Of a stretch of 64,000 nucleotides of DNA, positions 20,509-31,737 are shown one piece after another. This DNA is from Zizania palustris (Eukaryota > Streptophyta > Magnoliopsida > Poales > Poaceae). Within the stretch, counting starts at the first letter, position 1. Every line of letters starts with the position of its first letter. The stretch is from positions 81,998,989-82,062,988 of the forward strand of contig JAAALK010000082.1 of NCBI GenBank assembly GCA_019279435.1, written 5' to 3'. The notes under the pieces are model-generated. The model had not been told where the DNA came from and did no database searches. It worked only from the letters and a program-made list of their open reading frames with translations. Both the position numbers and the translations under genes were made by a program.

Positions 20509-23258
20509 ATGACTTCTCCTGGCAAGGTCCCGTCCTTGGAAGCCTATGGCTATAACTATTGGAAGACTCGCATGCGAGCCTATCTCATGAGCCAGGGTTC
20601 GGACATTTGGGACATTTGCGTTCACACCACGTTTGTCATATTGCCAGTCATTGAGCATGGTACTGCTGGTATCATTGCTCAGCATTTGAGCAACAGTAAG
20701 GATGTGAACATTCTTTTCTCTGGTTTAGGTCCCACTGAGTTTGAGCGTGTGAGCCATCTCTCCACTGCGAGAGAGATCTGGGCTACCCTCAAGGCACACC
20801 ATGAGGGAACAGCACAGGTCAAGGCTCGGCTCTATCAGACCTACCGGCGTGAATATGAGAATTTCACACAGAAGTCGGGTGAATCTGTTGAGGCTTTGTT
20901 TGGTCGTTTTCAGTCGATCATAAACAAGCTTCGGGACAACAAGGCTGAGGGTGCTCAGTTAGTCTCAGATCATGAGCAGGCGCTCAAGGTTCTCCATACC
21001 TTGGACCCAAAGATCTGGGAGATCAAGGTATCTTCTATCATTGAGAGTACTTCTTATGATACCTTGACCATTTCTGAGTTGTTTAGCAAGCTGAAGGCTA
21101 CTGAGGTTGATCTCCAGCTGAGATCAAATCTCACTGGTTCTGGATCAAAATCTCTGGCCCTTGCTACACCTTCTGTTGATCCCTCTTCTGTGAGTTGTGC
21201 TGGGTTCTCTTTGATGTCTATCACTAAGGACCAGCTAGAGTTGTTGGGTGATGATGATTTGTGTCTTTTTAACAACCAGGTGCGTCGTGTCTATGACAAG
21301 AGAATGTTAAAAAGACACGGCACAAAATCCGGATGCTTTGAGTGTGGTGATCCAGGACACTTCATCGCCGACTGTACCAAGTGCAATGGACACAAGAAGG
21401 GCACTGGTGGTAGCTTCCATGACTCCGGCAAGCACGACAGCTCTTCCTTCAACAAGGGCAAGCCGAAGACCAGATTCTTCAAGAAGGTCCTGAAGGACTA
21501 CCGGCGAGAGAACAAGAAGCGCGACAAGGCCTTCTTCGCCGAGATGGAGAAGAGCTACTCCAAGCAGTCCATGTCTTCTTCCTCTTCATCAAGCTCAAGC
21601 GATGAGGAGATCATCATCAAGAAGGGGAAGGACAAGGATGATCCGGCGGGCCTCTGCTTCATGGCTTTCGGGGACAGACCGAAGAGCCACTCACACCAGC
21701 GCCGAAGATCCCGCAAGAGCTTCTGCTCAATGGCTCTTGGGGATAAGGAAGAAAAGAGCTCCTCCGACGACTCCGACGACGACAACGAAAAGGTATCATC
21801 CTATGAACGCGAAATCATTGATTTACTTGAAAGCAATCGTCAGGAGTTGAAATATCAGGAAAAATTGCTTAGGGGGCCAAGAAGAGGATAGATGAGTTAG
21901 ACAGTGAGCTTGCCATAGCCAACGGCAGAATTGAGAGTCTATCTTCTTCCCCTTTCTTGGGTGATAGCAGTGAGTGCTCGAAGTGTGAGTTGCTTCTGTG
22001 TGACTTGTCGACTTTGAAGTCCAAGTACACATAAAGGGTTGATGAGAGGGACGCTTTGGCCACTGAGCTTGAAAGCGCTCAGCTGGAGCTGAAAGATGCT
22101 CAAGCCACTGTCGTCGCACCCCGTGTTGATTGCCCATCTCATCTAGCTGCCTTAGCTGAGCTGAAATCTAAGGGCGATGAGCATTTGGGTGATTTGGAGA
22201 GGTTGAGAGCTGAGCTTGCGCAGACTAGGCTAGAGCTCGAGACACTATCAGTTCCACCCACTGTCTGTGAGAACTGTTTGTCTCTTAGAATGGAATTGAT
22301 CAAGCTGAAAGCCGAAAAGTCTGTCCAAGTAGAGAGTGAGTGTGAGGCCTGTTTGTCTCAGGTGGAGGTTCTAGCTTCCTTGAGAGAGGAGCTAGCTGAT
22401 TCTCAGAATGAGAACTTTTACCTCCGTTCTATCCTGAGTTGGATCAGTGCCAGAGAGCCACAGCTCGGCATGATGATCCAGCAGTTCAAGAGGCAAGATG
22501 GGTTTGGGGTAGGTTACACCTACACCAAGGCTGACTTTGAGAGTGCCATTAGCCGGGCAGTGGAGTGGAGTAAAATGACTCCTGAGCAGAGATACCCTAA
22601 GACTCACTCCACTGAGTCCTCCTAGGCTTGTCAGCCAAAGGATGGAGTGATTCATGAACCACCCAAAGCTCCACCCAAGAAGCCTATCTGGGTTCCAAAG
22701 CCCAAACACCTCCACTCTTCTCTAGACTCTCTTCCTGGACCCTCTCAACCCAAGAAGACTATACCTAACACCACTAAGCCCAAGAATCCCAAGTCTCAAT
22801 CAGACCCCAAGAAGCCCACCTATCATTGTGAGTACTGTCAGAGAGACGGGCATCTTGCGGAGTTTTGCTTTAGGAGGAAGCGGGTTGAGAGAGCAGAGAG
22901 AGCTCGTGGTGGTCAGGAGCAGTTCTACCAGCAGGGTCGTAGACTGCGTGTTCCTCGATGCGGGAAGAGGCTGGAGGCCAGGCCGCATCGTGTAGGTGGT
23001 GGTAGGGGAGACAACTTTCATGCCCGTGCTCCAGATGGTGGTGTTCGTTCCGGCGGAGCTCCAGGTCGTGTTGGCTACGGTCTTGGACCTCGTGGCCGAG
23101 GATTTAGGCAGAACCGAGGACCGCGCTTTGAGCCGCGTTTTGGTCCGAACTCTCATGATGATTTCTGCTTTCCGTCTTTTGAGCAGATGGCTCGACACTG
23201 GTTTAGCTCTTTTGCTAAACCTGGTGCCGGACCATTTGCTCCCACTTACAGCCACTGA
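20509..23258 (+). pseudogene. BC gag (Sirevirus)
   Basis: ATG at 20509 (the frame opens at a GTG at 20503, but ATG matches AD). Open to 21891: N-terminal Gag domain, zinc knuckle CFECGDPGHFIADC (about 21336), Ser-rich linker. A one-base deletion near 21875 (GGGGCC where AD has AGGGGCT) shifts the frame; the coiled coil continues in another frame with TAA at about 22033, is open 22056-22625, then TAG at 22623 and open again 22647-23258 with a second knuckle CEYCQRDGHLAEFC and an Arg/Gly-rich tail. Two knuckles around a coiled coil is the Sirevirus Gag plan. It is not translatable as a whole. Confidence 0.92.
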
Positions 23259-23263
23259 TTGTG

Positions 23264-23266
23264 TAG
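23264..23266 (+). other. UAG before BC pol, in the pol frame
   Basis: GTG TAG GAT precedes protease in the pol frame, matching GTG TAG GCG at the gag/pol boundary of Sire3 (60981-60983). Both are followed about 8-10 codons later by WIMDSGCSRHMTG. Confidence 0.7.
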
Positions 23267-26200
23267 GATCGGGGACTGGAGGATGTTTGGATCATGGACT
23301 CAGGATGTTCTCGCCACATGACGGGACATCGCAGATGGTTCTCCAATCTCACTCCCCCGAGCTCCAAAGAGTACATCACATTTGGGAACAGTGGTCAATG
23401 GAAAGTAAGTGGCATTGGCTCAATTCGCATTTCAGATCATTTCTCATTGAAGAATGTTGCTTTGGTTAAAAATTTGAACGTTAACTTGATTTCTGTTTCG
23501 CAACTTCTTGAGGATGGTTTGGAAGTGCGTTTTAAGAAGGGCAATTCTTCTGTGTTTGATTCTAGAGGGTCTTTGATTTGCCAGATCTTACCATTTGGTA
23601 AAGTTTTTCGAATTGACTTCTCTAGTTCTTTTGGCCCTTCTCGCTGTTTGATTGGTGGATCCTCCTCTGAGCTCTGGAAGTGGCATAGGAGGTTAGGTCA
23701 TTTGAGTTTTGATCTGCTAGTCAGGTTGAGCTCTATGGACCTCATCCGAGGATTGCCCAAGCTTAAGATGGAGAAGGATCTAGTTTCCCATCCCTGTCGT
23801 CATGGGAAAATGGTTGCCGCTTCTCACTCACCTGTGACTCAGGTGATGACTTCGTATCCAGGCGAGCTCTTACACTTGGACACAGTTGGTCCAGCTCGGG
23901 TACGTTCAGTGGGTGGAAAGTGGTACGCTCTTGTCATTGTTGATGACTTTTCTCGATTCTCGTGGGTTTTATTTTTGGAGTCTAAGGATGAAACATTTCA
24001 GTTTGTTCATGACCTGATTTTGAAGCTAAAGAATGAGAACAATGGTCAGATGCGAGCAATTCGCTCCGACAACGGCTCTGAGTTCAAGAACTCTCAGTTC
24101 GTCAGCTTCTGTAGTGATCAGGGTCTGGACCATCAGTTTTCTTCTCCTTACACTCCCCCACAGAACGGCGTTGTGGAACGAAAGAACCGCACGCTAGTCG
24201 AGATGGCCAGGACGATGCTCGATGAGCACAAGACTCCTAGGCATTTTTGGGCTGAAGCCATGAACACGGCTTGCTATCTGGCCAATCGCATTTTTCTTAG
24301 AGCTTACCTAGGTAAGACCTCATATGAGTTGCGGTTTGGCAGACAGCCCAAGGTGAGCCACTTGCGAGCGTTTGGCTGCAAGTGCTTTGTGCTCAAGAAG
24401 GGAGGGCATTTGGACAAGTTTGAGTCTCGTTGCTGGGACGGTGTTTTTCTTGGCTACGCTTTACATTCTCGAGGCTTCCGTGTTTGGAACCTCGAATCCC
24501 AGCTGCTTGTCGAGACTTGTGAGGTTTCATTTGATGTGTCCTTGCCTTCTTTGACTCCTTCTTTTGAGCCTTGAGATGGTGAGCTCGGAGAGTCCATCTT
24601 CAAGGAAGATGATGATACTCCAGCCACTAATGAGGGTGGGCCTTCTGCACCCCCTGCAGAGCCCACACCTTCTGAGACTTCGACTAAAGATGAGGGCGGA
24701 CCTCTGATCACTTCCTCCACTTTGGTCGAGCCCCCTCAGTCGAGTCCAGAGGTGCCAGCTGCTGACTCCTGTGAGGTGACTTCAGATCACCAGGGAACCC
24801 GAGCAGTTCAACGTGATCACCCCTCAGAGCTCATCATCGGTGATTTGACTAAGAGAACTTTGCGTTCATCTACCTCTCTTGCTGTGTTTGCTGAATCTGC
24901 TTTTGTTGCATCTTTTGAGCCCAGAGATGTTTCTCATGCTCTTTCTGATTCAAATTGGATTAATGCTATACAAGAAGAGCTTGAGAATTTTGTCCGTAAT
25001 CGGGTTTGGACAATAGTTGAGCCGCCACCAGGATGCAACCCCATAGGCACCAAATGGGTGTTCAAGAACAAACAAGGTGAAGATGGGGTTGTGGTGCGCA
25101 ACAAAGCTTGACTAGTTGCCCAGGGTTTTTGCCAGAAAGAGGGTATTGATTTTGATGAAACTTTCGCCCCTGTTGCCCATCTTGAGTCCATTTGTATTCT
25201 CTTAGCTTTTGCCGCTTCGAAGGGTTTTAAGATTTTTCAAATGGACGTTAAGAGTGCTTTTCTGAATGGGTTCATAGAGGAGGAAGTTTATGTTAGGCAG
25301 CCCCCAGGTTTTGAGAACCCTAAGTTTCCTCGACATGTTTTTAAGCTGCAAAAGGCTTTATACGGGTTAAAGCAAGCCCCCAGGGCTTGGTATGACTGGT
25401 TGAAGCAGTTTTTGTTGGGGAAGGGATTTGTGATGGGTTCTGTGGATAAAACTCTCTTCTTGCTCAGAGATGCTTCCGATTTTTTAGTCGCTCAGATTTA
25501 CGTGGACGATAGTATCTTTGGCGGTACTGATGCTCTTGTGTCCAAGTTTTCTGAGCAGATGCACAATGAGTTCGAGATGAGCCTCATGGGTGAGCTCAAG
25601 TACTTCTTAGGGCTCCAGATCAAGCAGACCAAGGATGGCACCTTCATCCACCAAGGTAAGTATACTCGTGACATGTTGAAAAAATTTGACTTTGGTGGTG
25701 AGTTGAAGCCGCAGATGACCCCGATGGGCACTTCTGGGGGTCTGGACAAGGATGAGAGCGGCGTCAAGGTCAACGAAAGGGAGTTTCGAGGGATGATCGG
25801 TTCGCTGCTGTACTTGACAGCAACAAGACCGGACATACAGTTCGCCGTGGGACTTTGCGCGCGTTTTCAGTCTTCACCACGCGCGTCTCATCGGCAGGCT
25901 GTCAAGCGCATCTTCAGGTATCTCACTTATGCGCCCGATCTTGGTCCTTACTATTCAGCATCATCATCTCTTGATTTATCTGGCTTTTCGGACGCCGACT
26001 TTGGTGGGTGCCGGTTGGATCGCAAGTCAACTTCCGGTACTTGCCAGTTTCTCGGTTCTTCTCTTGTTTCTTGGTCTTCTCGAAAGCAATCTAGAGTTGC
26101 TCTTTTGACCACTGAGGCTGAGTATGTAGCTGCTGCCAGCTGCTGCTCACAGATGGTTTGGATGATTTCCACTCTTTGAGATTTTGGGTTGTTCTTTCCT

Positions 26201-26445
26201 ACCAGAGTTCCTTTGTTTTGCGACATCACCACTGCAATTAGTGTAGGGAAAAACCCATGTCTCCATTCAAAAAGCAAACACATTGATGTGTGCTTTCACT
26301 TTTTGCGGGATCAATATGAGAAAGGTGTCATTGACCTTGTTCATGTTGATACCCATCATCAGTTGGCTGATATTTTCACCAAACCCTAGATCAGTCTACT
26401 TTTGAGCGTTTACGAGGGGATTTGGGTGTTGTGTATCCTTTCTAG
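23267..26445 (+). pseudogene. BC pol: protease, integrase, RT, RNase H
   Basis: Protease DSGCSRHMTG at 23297. Integrase zinc finger has H and H but the first Cys is Ser (TCC at 23786; AD has TGC). D, D, E are present (LLHLDTVGP, RSDNGSEFKN, NGVVERKNRT). Frame open 23294-24574, then TGA. RT N-terminus 24722-25111 ends in a TGA where AD has CGA. RT core 25241-26179 has MDVKSAFLNG and YVDD followed by S instead of I; RNase H has FSDADFGG and TEAEYVAA; then TGA for CGA at 26177. The C-terminus 26189-26395 ends in a one-base deletion in the C-run of TKPLD. Decayed but complete in domain order. Confidence 0.93.
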
Positions 26446-26885
26446 GATATTTTGCATCAGTTTTCCTTCTTCTTTACTCTTTTCTTGAGTCTTTTTGTGT
26501 GTGTTCATATCTTGCATATTCACATATCACACCTTAGAGATGCTTCTGTTATATGATTGAACTGCTTTACTTATTCTAGCTGGTACATGCTCTTGAATAC
26601 TTGTCAATGATCATGCTTTGGTCCAGTTCACTTGATATGTCTGATATCTGTCATATGCATGGCTTTTATGCTTTAAACTTGAAAACATGATCACCATTGC
26701 TTCTGGTAACTAGCATGCGTAGGCTGAATGTTCTTGCTATCTGTTAACATGCCTGGTAGCTAGTTCCTGACTTAGATGCAAACATGCAACTTGGACATCT
26801 TTCTGCTTTAAAACATGGAAATGTGTGTTAAAAATGATAAAAATCAAGAAAAATGTAAATTTCCATGCCTTTTTATGCATAACTT

Positions 26886-27072
26886 GAAAAGATCCAGGTG
26901 GGTTTGCTTTGTCGCATTACATTGTTCTAGACTGCGTACCATAGCACTTTGGTATGAACTAGGACAGTGTAGTGTCTGCAAGACCAAATGTCTTAAGCTT
27001 CTGATGGTCCAGTTCTGGCCTAGGCTTGACTTGGTCGGTCAGCATAAGGTTTGACATGCAAATAACCCCTGG
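26886..27072 (+). repeat. Conserved block of the Sirevirus 3' region, BC copy
   Basis: From GAAAAGATCCAGG to AATAACCCCTGGC. Closely similar in AD (32173-32382) and EF (40446-40632), and still easily aligned with the divergent Sire3 (57254-57438), although flanking 3' sequence is not. Confidence 0.75.
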
Positions 27073-27420
27073 CAAAAATGAAAAAGGAAAGAGAAAAAGC
27101 CTGAAAAATGAAATGATAACAAGTTTGCTGAAGCACTTTGTTTTGGATAATGCTTATCTTGGTAGATATCAGATAGCTTTTGCATCTCATGCTTTACCTT
27201 GCTTGTTTACTGGAAAATGTGGTGATGCTTTTGTTTGCAAAAACTGGAACATGCGTGCTAATGACTTTCTTTAGATATCATCTGTTGCACTGATCATGCC
27301 ATGTGTCCTAGACAGTATGTCTTTTGCTCTACTTGTTAGATGTTGTAATTACAGTCAATCATATCTGAGAAGCATGCTTTATTCACTCCTCATGCACCCC
27401 AGTTGCATTCATTGCATATT

Positions 27421-27788
27421 TTGAGGGGGAGTTGCGTTTCAGGGGGAGTCTGTGTCTCTTTTGAGTGCTTGATGAGTTCACTTGTCAACAAGGGGGAGAA
27501 AATTGGGGATCAGAGTTTAAGGGGGAGTTTTTTGTCTCGCTTGTTCTTACTCTGTTGATATCCTTGTTGTTCTGAAAATCGCACTCATTTTGAGCTTTTA
27601 TGTTCTGGTGAACCATAATGACCGTTTTTTTGCTTTTGTTTGGCTTTCGGTCATTAGGGTTAAAACTTTTACCTTTCTTCTTCTTCTTTGTTTCCTTGTG
27701 TTTTGTTTTCGTGTTTCCACAGTTGATTCGCGGGTACTAAAGAGCTGAAGAAATGAAGTGTTGACAATGCACTCATCAAGGGGGAGAT
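27421..27788 (+). other. BC multiple polypurine tracts
   Basis: Five AGGGGGAG-type tracts near 27423, 27440, 27490, 27520 and 27779; the last (CAAGGGGGAGAT) abuts LTR C and is the primer tract proper. Multiple tracts are a known Sirevirus feature. Confidence 0.85.
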
Positions 27789-29674
27789 TGAGGAGCCATG
27801 CTGAATAGCGTGGGCCTCATGGCTCCAGATGTGATGAGTCATTGTCAACGATAGTCAAAGAGGACTGAAGAAGAGAGGAGATCTGTTGTTTCATGGGCTA
27901 CGTGTGACTCAGGTACACGGGCAGCGAGCGACGGTCGGGCTCAGAGAGCTACGAAGTCGGGCTGGCCCAATCCGGGTACATGGGCCAGAAGCAGCAGAAG
28001 ACCCACTCGGCTGTTGACCAGGATTGACTCAGGTACACGCGCGATAAGTGATTGCCGGGCTGAGAGAGCAGCGGAATCGGGCCGGCCCAATACGGGTACC
28101 TGGTGCAAAGTCGGTGGAGGCTTTGTCAGTTTCGGCGCAAAACTGACAACCGTTGATCTTGTATCAGACTGTCCAGAAGAGAAGCCGTAGTCGCTACGAA
28201 AGCTTAGCTTCCGGATAAGTCATCTGTATCTCTAGGCTATTGGGCAGCCTATAAATAGGGCCTCAATCCCTAGGGTTGGACTACCCTTCCAGAATTCACT
28301 TTTCAATCTATTGGGTCACTTTTGCTTCCTGAAGTTTCTCTCTCCTGTGTATGCGCCGCCAGGCTGCTTGCTGCAGTTCATCCTGTTTGTTCCCTGTTTT
28401 GGATGATTCTATTCCTTTTGCTTCATGTTTCATTTTGTTGCGCACAACAAATTTATTCCTGAGTTTTGATGCTTTTGTTGCCTCTGTTCTTCACACAAGT
28501 AGTAGTAGTTCTTGTTGTTGCAAGTAGTACTACTTCTCTATAGCAACAGTACACTGGTACTATAGCTTGCTTTTTACTGCGTAGCTTTTTGATCGAGTTG
28601 ACAGGGCTAAAATCCCTTTTCTGGTTGTTTCTGGCGAAGCCCCTTCTCTCTGTTCGAAGTCCCTCAGCTTCGTGAGGCAGGCTTCGATCTGACATCCTCG
28701 AGGGCTCCGCTTGAACTTCGACTTCATTTTGTGTACTGTGTTGCTAACTTCGGAGTATGATTTTGAGCGGTCAGCTTTACATACTACGACCGTCTGTGCG
28801 AAGGTATACTCCGACAGGCTTCGAAGTTGATTTCGAAGCTAGTCTCTCTGATATACTTCGCTCGACGTGTAGTCTCTGAGATCTTTTTGATGCCGTCATT
28901 TTCGAGGGTTACAGCTTGTGAGTTCGAAGCTTATCATTCGAAGTGTGTTTGTGATCTTCGACTTCTTGTGTGTCAACATCAGCATACCTTGATTCGAAGC
29001 TAGTCTGTGGTTCGAAGGTCATACCTCGATACTGCTAGCTTCGAAGGTAACCTCGTTGGCTTCGAAGTAGATCTTGCTGCTGTGTGTTTGGCTTCGCTCA
29101 TCTTTCGAAGGTTGCTTTTCTGTGCATCGTGTTCGAAGTTTTCTGTTCGAAGGTTAAGCTTCGAAGTACGTTGTCCGAAGTAAGCTTCGACACTGTCATA
29201 CTTCGTTTTGAAGCATACTTCGCTCTTTGCCACACTCGAACTAGGATAGACAACCAACCTTCGACACTTTCACAACAGCCTTCGGTAGGCTTCGCAACTA
29301 ATCTCCGAATCAGGCCTCGACCAGCGAAGCAGACTCCGCCCAGCGAAGCAGGCTTCGACAAGTTTCGAACAGGAGACAGATTTGAATAGTGACTTCTCAT
29401 CTCACTTTATTTATACTTAGTTCATCCATTGAGAAGTATAATCTGCCATGTCTTGAATATCTTTGTTTATCTACCTAGTGGCACTGCTTTAGTGTTTTCT
29501 CTGTTTTTGTCATCTGTTGCTTCTAGGCTAGTTATCTTTAGACTTAAGCAATCTGTTCATACTTTGCTGCTTTGTATTTTGAGGTGCGTTGGGTACTGGG
29601 AGCAGGCCATTGATTCGAAAGAATTTTCAAGGCGCCCATTCACCCCCCCTCTAGTCGCTACTTTCGGTCCTACA
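27789..29674 (+). repeat. LTR C, 3' LTR of BC (1886 bp)
   Basis: TGAGGAGCC...TTTCGGTCCTACA. Relative to LTR B it lacks 106 bp just upstream of the TATA box, joined at a 7-bp repeat TCTAGGC, and about 30 bp near 28430. TATA box at 28250-28257. Confidence 0.95.
28250..28257 (+). promoter_or_regulatory. TATA box in LTR C
   Basis: TATAAATA; only about 12 bp separate it from the upstream deletion point. Confidence 0.7.
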
Positions 29675-29679
29675 CAAGG

Positions 29680-31737
29680 GCTTTGTACCCAAGAAGGGAG
29701 GGCATTTGGACAAGTTTGAGTCTCGTTGCTGGGATGGAGTCTTTCTTGGTTATGCTTTGCATTCTCGAGGCTTCCGTGTTTGGAACCTCGACTCTCAGCA
29801 GCTTGTCGAGACCTATGAGGTTTCTTTTGATGAGTCCTTGCCTTCTTTGACTCCTTTTGAGCTTTCTGGAGATGATGAGCTTGGAGAGTCCATCTTCGAG
29901 GAAGATGATGATGCTCTAGCTGTTGATGAGGGTGGGCCTTCTACACAGCCTGCATAACCCACATCTTCTAAGACTTTGACTAAGGATGAGGGCAGACCTC
30001 TGATCACTTCTTCCACTTCGATCAAGCCCCCTCAGTCGAGTCCAGAGGTGCCAGCTGCTGACTCTGGTGAGGTGACTTCAGATCACCAGGGATTCCGAGA
30101 AGTTCAGTGTGATCACCCCTCAGAGCTCATGATCGGTGATATTACTGAGAGGACTTTGCGTTCTTCTGTTGACTCGCTTGCTATGTTTGTTGAGTCTACG
30201 TTTGTTGCATCTTTTGAGCCCAGAGGCGTTTCTCATGCTCTTTCTGATAAGAATTGGATTAATGCCATGCAAGAAGAGCTTGAGAATTTTGTCCACAATC
30301 AGGTTTGGACACTGGTTGAGCTGCCACCTGGATGCAACCCCATAGGCACAAAGTGGGTGTTCAAAAACAAGCAAGGTGAAGATGGGGTTGTGGTGCGCAA
30401 CAAAGCTCGACTAGTTGCCTAGGGTTTTTGCCAGAAAGAGGGTATTGACTTTGAAGAGACTTTCGCTCCTGTTGCCCGTCTTGAGTCCATTCGCATTCTT
30501 TTAGCTTTTGCCGCTTCGAAGGGTTTTAAGCTTTTTCAAATGGATGTCAAGAGTGCTTTTCTGAATGGGTACATAGAGGAGGAGGTCTATGTTAGGCAGC
30601 CCCCTGGTTTTGAGAACCCAAAGTTTCCTCGACATGTTTTTAAGCTGCAAAAAGCATTATACGGTCTTAAGCAAGCCCCTAGGGCTTCGTATGACCGGTT
30701 GAAGCAATTTTTGTTGGGGAAGGGCTTTGTGATGGGTTCTGTGGACAAAACTCTTTTCTTGCTTAGAGATGCCTCAGACTTTTTGATTGCTCAGATTTAC
30801 GTGGATGATATCATTTTTGGTGGTTCTACTGATGCTCTTGTGTCCAAGTTTTTTGAGCAGATGCATAGTGAGTTTGAGATGAGCCTCATTGGTGAGCTGA
30901 AGTATTTCCTAGGGCTCCAGATCAAGCAGACCAAGGACGACATCTTCATCTACCAGAGTAAGTACACGCGGGATATGTTGAAAAAATTCGATTTTGGTGG
31001 AGAGCTGAAGCTTTAGATGACCCCAATGGGTACATCTGGGGGCCTGGACAAGGACGAGAGTGGCTTCAAGATCAATGAGAGAGAGTTTCAAGGGATGATC
31101 GGTTCTCTACTGTACTTGACGGCGATGAGGCCAGACATATAGTTTTCCATGGGACTGTGCGCGCGCTTCCAGTCTTCACCACACGCGTCTCATCGGCATG
31201 CTGTGAAGCGCATTTTAGGTAACTTACGTATGCGCCCGATCTTGGTCTTTATTATTCAGCATCATCGTCTCTTGATTTATTTGGCTTTTCGGACGATGAC
31301 TTTGGTGGGTGCTGGTTGGATCGCAAGTCGACTTCTGGTACTTGCTAGTTTCTTGGTTCTTCTCTTGTCTCTTGGTCTTCTCGGAAATAGTCTGGAATTG
31401 CACTTTTGATAACTGAGGCTGAGTATGTAGCTGCTGCTCACAGTTGGTTTGGATGATTTCCACATTATGAGACTTTGGGTTGTTCTTTCCTACCAGAGTT
31501 CCTTTGTTTTGTGATAGCACGAGGGCAATTAGTGTAGGGAAAAACCCTTGTCTCCATTCAAAAACCAAACGCATTGATGTGCGCTTTCACTTTCTGAGTG
31601 ATCAATATGAGAAAGGTGTCATTGACCTTGTTCATGTTGATACCCATCATCAGTTGGCCGACATTTTCACCAAACCCCTAGATCAGTGTACTTTTCAACG
31701 TTTAGGAGGGGATTTGGGTGTAGTGTATCCTTTTTAG
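29680..31737 (+). pseudogene. AD pol, RT and RNase H part (after BC)
   Basis: Continuation of the frame broken at 18424: KKGGHLDKFES, then an acidic linker with a TAA at about 29955. RT N-terminus 29976-30422 ends in TAG where BC reads CAG. RT core 30540-31016 has MDVKSAFLNG and YVDD, then TAG after GELKL. The RNase H region 31020-31480 is broken by several stops and a deletion in the CCSQ area. The C-terminus 31480-31737 has FCDSTRA, KRIDVRFHF and LADIFTKPLD, ending VVYPF. Homologous to BC throughout and dead by many lesions. Confidence 0.9.

Larger units (their letters stand above)
26446..27788 (+). other. BC 3' internal region, non-coding
   Basis: 1.34 kb between pol and LTR C. It contains a conserved block (26886-27072), a T-rich stretch and five purine tracts. 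Short ORFs at 26815-27054 and 27026-27274 overlap the block and are not clearly coding. No env-like gene is visible. Confidence 0.75.
18425..29674 (+). mobile_element. Sirevirus BC, inserted in Sirevirus AD
   Basis: Complete 11.25-kb structure: LTR B 18425-20443, primer site, gag, pol, 3' region with five polypurine tracts, LTR C 27789-29674, TSD CAAGG. LTRs B and C are close copies apart from deletions in C. Gag has a frameshift and stops, pol has stops at 24572, 25109 and 26177 and a frameshift near 26388, so it is not autonomous. It belongs to the same broad family as AD but a different LTR subfamily, and it is younger than AD because it lies inside it. Confidence 0.95.

Noticed and set aside
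26815..27054. 79-aa ORF over the conserved block, with similar frames in AD and EF
   Set aside because: Tempting as a small gene, but the same family would share it anyway, and in Sire3 it is broken by a one-base length change and a stop. Kept as a conserved block, not a CDS.
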